Of a stretch of DNA of 64,000 bases, positions 58,822 to 64,000 are shown piece by piece (the first letter of the stretch is position 1; every line of letters starts with the position of its first letter). Source of the stretch: Pyrobaculum neutrophilum V24Sta (GTDB lineage: Archaea > Thermoproteota > Thermoprotei > Thermoproteales > Thermoproteaceae). Both the position numbers and the translations under genes were made by a program. The notes beneath the pieces were generated by a model that saw nothing but the letters and a program-made list of their open reading frames with translations, did no database searches and was not told the origin of the DNA. Where the stretch lies: positions 434,001 through 498,000 of the forward strand of contig NC_010525.1 in NCBI RefSeq assembly GCF_000019805.1, read 5' to 3'.

Positions 58822-60807
58822 ATGGGTAAGGTGGCGGTGATCGGCGCGGGGACGATGGGGCACGGGATCGCAGAGCTCTTCGCGATCGCGGGTTACGAAG
58901 TGGCGCTTGTGGATGTGGCAGAGGAGTACCTCAAGAGGGCCCTCCAGAACATCGAGTGGTCTCTGAGGAAGCTCGTGGAGAAGGGCCAGGTGAGGGAGGA
59001 CGTCCAGACGGTCATGTCGAGGATAAAGACCGTCGTCAACGACGTGTGTAAGGCCGTGGAGGGGGCCGAGCTCATGGTGGAGGCGGTGGTGGAGAACCTG
59101 GAGATCAAGAGGAAGGTCTTCGCCGAGGCCGACAGATGCGCCCCGCCAGACGCGGTGCTCGCCACGAACACCTCCTCTCTGCCCATCACGGAAATCGCCG
59201 AGGCTGTGAAACCCGAGAGGAGGGGGCGGGTGGTGGGGATGCACTTCTTCAACCCACCGCCCCTCATGCCACTTGTGGAAATCGTGAGGGGGGCCCACAC
59301 CAGCGACGACACCGTTAAAAAAGTCGCCGACTACGCGGCTAAGCTCGGGAAGCAGACCGTGGTGGTAAACAAGGACGTGCCCGGCTTCATCGTAAACAGG
59401 ATATTCATGAGGGTAAACGAGGCGGCGTGTTGGACGGCGGCGCGCGGCGAAGCCACTATCCAGGAGGTAGACGCGGCGCTTATCTACAAGGCGGGTCTCC
59501 CAATGGGGGCCTTCGTCCTAATGGACTACACCGGGCTAGACGTCGTCTGCTTCATAGCCGACTCCATGGCTAAACGCGGCTACAGATCAAGGCCCTGCCC
59601 CCTCCTCCAGGAGCTGTGCCAGGGAAAGAAATACGGCGTAAAAACCGGCGAGGGGTTCTACAGGTACCCAGCCCCCGGCAAGTACGAAAAGCCCGCCCTG
59701 CCCAAGGAGGCGGCGGAGAGGGTCGACCCGGTGGACCTCCTGGCGCCCGCCATAAACGAGGCGGCTTACCTCCTCCGGGAGGGCATAGCGACGAGGGAGG
59801 ACATAGACAAGGCTGTGAGGCTTGGCTTAAACTGGCCGAAGGGACCGCTGGAGTACGCGGACGAGGTGGGGATCGACGCCGTCGTAAAAGCCCTCGAGCG
59901 GTGGAGGCAGAGGGGCTTCGAGGAGTATGCCCCAGACCCTCTACTCGCAGAGCTAGCCGCCGGGGGGAAGCTGGGCAAGAAGACGGGGGAGGGGTTCTAC
60001 AAGTACGTCAAGGCTGAGGAGAGGCGGCTCGAGACAATTGTGGTCCGCTTCGAGCCCGGCGTGGCCTGGATTGTGCTAAATAGGCCGGACCGCCTAAACG
60101 CCATAAGCCCCAAGATGGTGGAGGAGCTCTGGCGGACTCTCGACGAGATAGAGCAGATGGACTACGACAAGGTAAGGGTGGTCGTGATCACGGGCTCCGG
60201 GAGGGCCTTCTCCGCGGGGGCCGACGTGTCCGGTTTCGCCGGCGCGAGCCCAATCGCCATGTTTAAGCTCTCCCGGAGGCTACAGATGCTGGCGGACAGG
60301 ATCGAGCTCCTCGACCGGCCGGTGATATGCGGCATAAACGGCTACGCGCTGGGCGGCGGGCTGGAGCTCGCCATGGCATGCGACATAAGGATAGCCGCCG
60401 AGACCGCGGAGCTGGGGCAACCCGAGGTGAACCTCGGCTTTATACCCGGCGCCGGGGGGACCCAGCGTTTGGCGAGGCTCATAGGCAGAGATAGAGCTAA
60501 GGAGCTCATCATGACCGGCGAGAGGATACCTGCGAGGGAGGCGGAGAGGCTGGGGCTTGTAAACAGGGTGGTGCCCCCGGATAGGCTGGAGCAGGAGCTA
60601 AGGGCGGTGGCCAACAAGCTGGCCGAGAAGCCGCCTCTGGCGTTGGCGATGGCCAAATACGCGGTGAACTTCGGCGTAGAGATCCCTCTGTGGGCCGCCG
60701 AGGTGCTTGAGGCGGCGGAGTTCGGGCTACTCTTCAGCACGAAAGACGTGGCCGAGGGGGTAGCCGCCTTCCTACAGAAGAGGAAGCCGCAGTTTAGAGG
60801 ACACTGA
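58822..60807 (+). CDS. Fused 3-hydroxyacyl-CoA dehydrogenase / enoyl-CoA hydratase
   Basis: A 661-residue bifunctional protein. Residues 1-395 are the dehydrogenase (VAVIGAGTMGHGIAELFAIAGYEVALVD; catalytic His in GMHFFNPPPLMPLVEIV; two C-terminal HAD repeats). Residues ~405-661 are the crotonase, with both catalytic Glu in GGGLELAMACD and GQPEVNLGFIPGAGGTQRL. In Thermoproteales such fusions act as crotonyl-CoA hydratase and (S)-3-hydroxybutyryl-CoA dehydrogenase of the dicarboxylate/4-hydroxybutyrate carbon-fixation cycle, which I infer here. A TATA element (GTTTTAAAAA, 58793-58802) lies 25 nt before ATG 58822. Confidence 0.92.
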   Translation: MGKVAVIGAGTMGHGIAELFAIAGYEVALVDVAEEYLKRALQNIEWSLRKLVEKGQVREDVQTVMSRIKTVVNDVCKAVEGAELMVEAVVENLEIKRKVFAEADRCAPPDAVLATNTSSLPITEIAEAVKPERRGRVVGMHFFNPPPLMPLVEIVRGAHTSDDTVKKVADYAAKLGKQTVVVNKDVPGFIVNRIFMRVNEAACWTAARGEATIQEVDAALIYKAGLPMGAFVLMDYTGLDVVCFIADSMAKRGYRSRPCPLLQELCQGKKYGVKTGEGFYRYPAPGKYEKPALPKEAAERVDPVDLLAPAINEAAYLLREGIATREDIDKAVRLGLNWPKGPLEYADEVGIDAVVKALERWRQRGFEEYAPDPLLAELAAGGKLGKKTGEGFYKYVKAEERRLETIVVRFEPGVAWIVLNRPDRLNAISPKMVEELWRTLDEIEQMDYDKVRVVVITGSGRAFSAGADVSGFAGASPIAMFKLSRRLQMLADRIELLDRPVICGINGYALGGGLELAMACDIRIAAETAELGQPEVNLGFIPGAGGTQRLARLIGRDRAKELIMTGERIPAREAERLGLVNRVVPPDRLEQELRAVANKLAEKPPLALAMAKYAVNFGVEIPLWAAEVLEAAEFGLLFSTKDVAEGVAAFLQKRKPQFRGH

Positions 60808-60836
60808 TTTTTATACACCTCCTTTTAGACGCATCC

Positions 60837-61925
60837 GTGGAGGACTTCGTCGCTCTCCTAAAGACCCTATCCGAGGCGAGAGGCCCCTCCGGCTTCGAGG
60901 ACGAGGTGAGGGAGATCGTGATAAAGGAGATGGAGCCGTACGTAGACGAGGTGTTGGTGGACAGGTGGGGGAACGTAATAGGGGTCAAGAGGGGGGCCTC
61001 CGAGGTCCGGGCCATGGTGGCGGCCCACATGGACGAGATCGGGCTGGTTGTAGACCACGTCGAGAAGGAGGGCTTTCTAAGGTTTAGGCCGATCGGCGGC
61101 TGGAACGAGGTGACGCTGCTCGGCCAGCGGGTGTGGGTGAGGACTCAAGATGGGAGGTGGGTCAGGGGGGTCGTAGGCGTTACGCCGCCGCATGTGACCC
61201 CCTCCGGCCACGAGAGGGAGGCCCCGGAGATGAAAGACCTCTACATAGACGTGGGGGCTAGAAGCAGGGAGGAGGCCGAGAAGATGGGCATCTCCGTCGG
61301 CTCCGTGGCCGTCCTCGAGAGGGAGCTGGCCGTCTTAAACGGGAGGGTTGCGACGGGCAAGGCCTTCGACGACAGGGTGGGCCTCGCCGTTATGTTGTAC
61401 ACCCTGCGGCAACTTGGCGACCTCCCCGTGACCCTATACGCCGTCGCCACGGTGCAGGAGGAGGTGGGCCTCCGGGGGGCCCAGATAGCGGCGGATCGGA
61501 TAGCCCCCCACTACGCGGTGGCCCTAGACACCACCATAGCCGCCGACGTGCCGGGTGTAGGCGAGAGGCTACACGTGACTAAGCTGGGCGCGGGGCCCGC
61601 CATAAAGGTAATCGACGGCGGCCGCGGCGGCCTCTTCATAGCGCACCCCGGGCTGAGGGACCACATCGTGAAAATCGCCAGGGAGGCCGGCATCCCCCAC
61701 CAGCTTGAGGTGCTATACGGCGGCACCACAGACGCCATGGCCATAGCCTTTAGGCGGGAGGGCGTGCCCGCCGCCGCCATCTCCATACCCACGCGCTACG
61801 TCCACTCGCCGGTGGAGCTGGTGGATCTGTCAGACGCGTTGAACGCGTCGCGGCTACTCAAGCAGGTGCTTGAGAAAACGACGCCGGCGGCGGTGGAGAA
61901 GTTCCTGGAGAGGAGGGTGAAGTGA
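60837..61925 (+). CDS. M42 family aminopeptidase
   Basis: A 362-residue protein. Metal ligands and catalytic residues are in place: AAHMDEIGLVV, AFDDRVGLAVML, VQEEVGLRGAQIA, ALDTTIAADVPG and RYVHSPVELVDL. M42 enzymes form large tetrahedral aminopeptidase particles that finish peptide degradation; similar proteins have been mislabelled endoglucanases. The start is GTG 60837, 25 nt after a TATA element (GATTTTTATA, 60806-60815). The last codons overlap the MscS start as GTGA. Confidence 0.9.
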   Translation: MEDFVALLKTLSEARGPSGFEDEVREIVIKEMEPYVDEVLVDRWGNVIGVKRGASEVRAMVAAHMDEIGLVVDHVEKEGFLRFRPIGGWNEVTLLGQRVWVRTQDGRWVRGVVGVTPPHVTPSGHEREAPEMKDLYIDVGARSREEAEKMGISVGSVAVLERELAVLNGRVATGKAFDDRVGLAVMLYTLRQLGDLPVTLYAVATVQEEVGLRGAQIAADRIAPHYAVALDTTIAADVPGVGERLHVTKLGAGPAIKVIDGGRGGLFIAHPGLRDHIVKIAREAGIPHQLEVLYGGTTDAMAIAFRREGVPAAAISIPTRYVHSPVELVDLSDALNASRLLKQVLEKTTPAAVEKFLERRVK

Positions 61926-62899
61926 GGGGGAAGAGAGTTGCCGCAATAGCCCTATCTAAGCTGGTACTAATCGCGATCGTAGCAGTAAACATATACTACG
62001 GCGCCAAGGTAATCCTCCCCATCGTCGGACTCGGGCTAAGCCAGGAGCAGCTGGACCTACTGAAGTCCGCCATTTTGATAGTCGCGGGGGGACTCGGCGT
62101 AAACGTCTTGGGCAACGCCGTAGTTCTATACCTCAGGGATAACCTCAGGGAGAAGGCGTTCGCCGTCGGCAACGTCATAAAGATCGTCGGCATAATAGCC
62201 GTAGTGCTATACGCGGTATCGATCTCAAAACTAGGCGCCGAGCTGGCTCTACTGGGCGGCACAGTCACGGGCCTGGTGCTGGGTCTCGCCCTACAGCCCA
62301 TCCTTGGAAACGTCTTCGCAGGGATTTTGATACTCACCACGAGGTTTGTGGAGGTGGGGGACACGGTGAGGATAGTGACCTCCCAGCTACCATACAAGGT
62401 GTCGGATCTGCCGCCCTACAAATACTTCTCGCCAGACTACGTGGTGCCGGGCTTCAAGGGCAAGGTCGCGGAGATAGGGCTTCTCTACTCGACGCTGCTC
62501 CTCGACATGGGCCACGAGCTGAAGGTGCCCAACATGGTTCTCCTCAGCTCAGCCGTCGTCGATTACACCCCGCGGTGGACGGAGAAGCAGGTGGTGTACA
62601 TCAGGGTGGAGCTCCCCATCTCCGTGATAGACCTCGACAGGTTAGAGGAGGAGATTAGGTCTGTGCTCAAGGGCTTCAACGTCGTGGCGGTGGACTACAC
62701 AGAACAGAGCGACAAGGACCACGTCATAGTGAGAGTTAAGCTCGAGGTTCCACACGGCGAGAACTGGAGGAGGGCTAAGAGCGAGGCCCTCAAGCTCCTC
62801 CTCCGCTATAGAAACGAGAGGATCGAGGCGAATCTGCCGCGGTACCTCTGCCTCACCAGGGGCATCCTCTGCGATAGATACGCCCAGGGCAGGCCCTAG
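61922..62899 (+). CDS. MscS family mechanosensitive channel
   Basis: A 325-residue protein with three or four N-terminal membrane helices (residues 8-140). The pore-lining and beta-domain motif ALQPILGNVFAGILILTTRFVEVGDTVRI is followed by the cytoplasmic MscS domain (VGDTVRI..HELKVPNMVLLSSAVVDYTPRWT). Members release osmolytes on hypo-osmotic shock or conduct small ions. The GTG overlaps the M42 stop as GTGA. The 3' end overlaps the convergent phoU-like gene by 4 bp. Confidence 0.88.
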   Translation: MRGKRVAAIALSKLVLIAIVAVNIYYGAKVILPIVGLGLSQEQLDLLKSAILIVAGGLGVNVLGNAVVLYLRDNLREKAFAVGNVIKIVGIIAVVLYAVSISKLGAELALLGGTVTGLVLGLALQPILGNVFAGILILTTRFVEVGDTVRIVTSQLPYKVSDLPPYKYFSPDYVVPGFKGKVAEIGLLYSTLLLDMGHELKVPNMVLLSSAVVDYTPRWTEKQVVYIRVELPISVIDLDRLEEEIRSVLKGFNVVAVDYTEQSDKDHVIVRVKLEVPHGENWRRAKSEALKLLLRYRNERIEANLPRYLCLTRGILCDRYAQGRP

Positions 62900-63504
62900 C
62901 TCCTCCTCGTCTGCCCCGTCAACAGGTAGTAGGCGTGGTTGGCGATGTAGACCGCGTGGTCGGAGGCCCTCTCCAGAAGCCTCAGTATGACCATCTCCAC
63001 TACTCTACACCTCTCGGAACCCCTCAGCACCTCCATCAAGGCCTCCTCGTAGCTCTTGTCCACCACCTCGTCGTCTAGCCTCTCCACCTCCCCAAGCCTG
63101 GAGATGTCCCTAGAGAGGAACATCTCAACGGAGGCGGCCACCATCTCCATCACCACGCCGCCGACCTTCCTCAGCCTCTCCGAGGCGCAGCCGCCCCCCA
63201 GCTTCTCAAACACGACAGCTATGTCGTAGGCGTAGCGCGCAACCCTGTAGAGGTCGTAGGAGACGAAAAGCGCCCCCTTTAGGAAACGCAGATCCGTCGC
63301 CACGGGGCTGTAGCGGGCCACCGCCTCCATCACCAGGTCGGAGACCTCGTGGTGGATCTCGTGGAGCTTCGAGGCGATCTCCCTCACAGAGCTCGAAGGT
63401 GCGTCCCCCCTCAGCGCCATCGACAGAGCCTCCATCGCCAGCTTTGCCCCCTCCCTCAGCCTCTCGGAGATCTCCGCCTCGGCGAGGTCCAAAAGCCTAC
63501 GCAC
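62896..63504 (-). CDS. PhoU-domain protein
   Basis: A 202-residue helical protein with two three-helix PhoU repeats (REIASKLHEIHHEVSDLVMEAVARYSPVATDLRFLKGALFVSYDLYRVARYAYDI; VVDKSYEEALMEVLRG..RVVEMVILRLLERASDHAVYIANHAYYL). Conserved E/D-rich segments bind metal. PhoU proteins regulate phosphate uptake; no phosphate transporter lies in the window. A TATA element (GTATTTATAG, about 63520-63530) is about 21 nt before ATG 63504. Confidence 0.85.
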   Translation of the reverse strand: MRRLLDLAEAEISERLREGAKLAMEALSMALRGDAPSSSVREIASKLHEIHHEVSDLVMEAVARYSPVATDLRFLKGALFVSYDLYRVARYAYDIAVVFEKLGGGCASERLRKVGGVVMEMVAASVEMFLSRDISRLGEVERLDDEVVDKSYEEALMEVLRGSERCRVVEMVILRLLERASDHAVYIANHAYYLLTGQTRRS

Positions 63505-63546
63505 GCCCCCGCCGCGGGGGGGCTATAAATACTTTACCGGGGGCCG

Positions 63547-64000
63547 CTAGACGCCTAGGTATATCCGCCGGACGCCGTCGTCTCTGCCGAGCTCCTCAGG
63601 CGTGCCGCTCGCCGCGACTCTCCCGCCTTCTATCACGTAGACGTAGTCGCTGATCTCAAACGCCGCCGCCACGTTCTGCTCCACAAGCACCACAGACATC
63701 TCATCCCTCAGGCGGGCTATGGTCTGGAACAGTTCGCCGGCCACCTTCGGCGCAAGCCCCGCGCTCGGCTCGTCTATCATGAGGACCCTTGGCCTAGACA
63801 TCAAGGCGCGGCCTATGGCGAGCATCTGTTGCTCCCCTCCGCTCATCGTACCCGCCTTCTGGCGCCTGCGCTCCCTCAGCCTGGGGAACAGAGAGTAGAC
63901 CAGCTCCAGGCTGTCGTGCATACTCGCCCTCGCCCTCCTGGAGTAGGCCCCCATTAGAAGGTTCTCCTCCACCGTCATATCGGTAAACAGCCGCCGCCCT
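63547..64000 (-). CDS. livF: Branched-chain amino acid ABC transporter ATP-binding protein LivF-like, 5' end cut by window edge
   Basis: The frame runs off the window; the visible part is 151 codons plus one base. RRLFTDMTVEENLLMGAYSRR is a LivF segment, TMSGGEQQMLAIGRALMSRPRVLMIDEPSAGLAPK contains the ABC signature and Walker B, VLVEQN is the switch region, and YVYVIEGGRVAASGTPEEL closes the domain. Walker A lies outside. It would power uptake of branched-chain amino acids or related amides such as urea; the partner genes presumably continue past 64,000. Confidence 0.9.
   Translation of the reverse strand, partial: GRRLFTDMTVEENLLMGAYSRRARASMHDSLELVYSLFPRLRERRRQKAGTMSGGEQQMLAIGRALMSRPRVLMIDEPSAGLAPKVAGELFQTIARLRDEMSVVLVEQNVAAAFEISDYVYVIEGGRVAASGTPEELGRDDGVRRIYLGV

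Noticed and set aside
1-64000. CRISPR arrays, tRNA or rRNA genes
   Set aside because: No regularly spaced repeat and no recognisable tRNA or rRNA signature was found by reading both strands; intron-containing tRNAs could still escape a visual search.

Overview
The window looks like chromosomal DNA of a hyperthermophilic crenarchaeon of the Thermoproteales, most likely Pyrobaculum (or former Thermoproteus neutrophilus). Evidence: archaeal aIF2-beta, a TmcA tRNA acetyltransferase, an archaeal Dph6, PaREP1-type proteins, a fused crotonyl-CoA hydratase/3-hydroxybutyryl-CoA dehydrogenase, high GC content, ATG/GTG/TTG starts, and TATA boxes placed about 22-26 nt before many start codons, which implies leaderless transcripts. 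The species is inferred, not proven.

Region 1 (1-14,989, minus strand) is a surface-glycan cluster read from a TATA box near 15,014. It holds nucleotide-sugar enzymes (GDP-mannose-type pyrophosphorylase and 4,6-dehydratase, an epimerase, a dTDP-glucose-type pyrophosphorylase, a partial RmlB, a UDP-galactopyranose-mutase-like flavoprotein), several GT2 and GT4 glycosyltransferases, a polyprenol-phosphate-sugar synthase, and a GT-C-like membrane protein. Many junctions are ATGA overlaps. Two AT-rich islands look imported, and a decayed GC-richer relative of the membrane protein lies beside the intact AT-rich copy.

Region 2 (about 15-28 kb) is accessory. It starts with 1.3 kb lacking any convincing gene but rich in RNA-like hairpins, followed by a candidate structured RNA with RNase P-like motifs. 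Then come AAA-ATPase/PIN, AAA-ATPase/TOPRIM (one intact pair, one broken), HEPN/MNT (one intact pair, one broken HEPN beside an intact MNT), PaREP1 and coiled-coil genes, plus hairpins resembling IS200/IS605 ends. It reads as a graveyard of defence or toxin-antitoxin modules at different stages of decay.

Region 3 (28-41.3 kb) is a second glycan locus: FkbM methyltransferase, GT2 and GT4 enzymes, a Wzx-like flippase, a radical SAM protein and a degraded copy of the coiled-coil gene. Region 4 (41.6-49.7 kb) concerns nitrogen and cofactors: amt, PII and nadE in one overlapping run; an AsnB-like protein with dph6; thiC; nadA; and a nadC-aspartate dehydrogenase fusion. With nadE, these cover the aspartate-to-NAD route except NadD and the sugar-phosphate donor supply.

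Region 5 (49.7-64 kb) is mostly housekeeping: an ATPase_2/DUF234 protein, two EamA transporters, an MqnD-like protein, tmcA, aIF2-beta, acyl-CoA dehydrogenase, aldo/keto reductase, the crotonase/HBD fusion, an M42 peptidase, MscS, PhoU and a partial livF. Four divergent gene pairs have start codons only 42-55 bp apart around one TATA-like block, a compact bidirectional promoter design. I found no tRNA, rRNA, CRISPR array or intact transposase.
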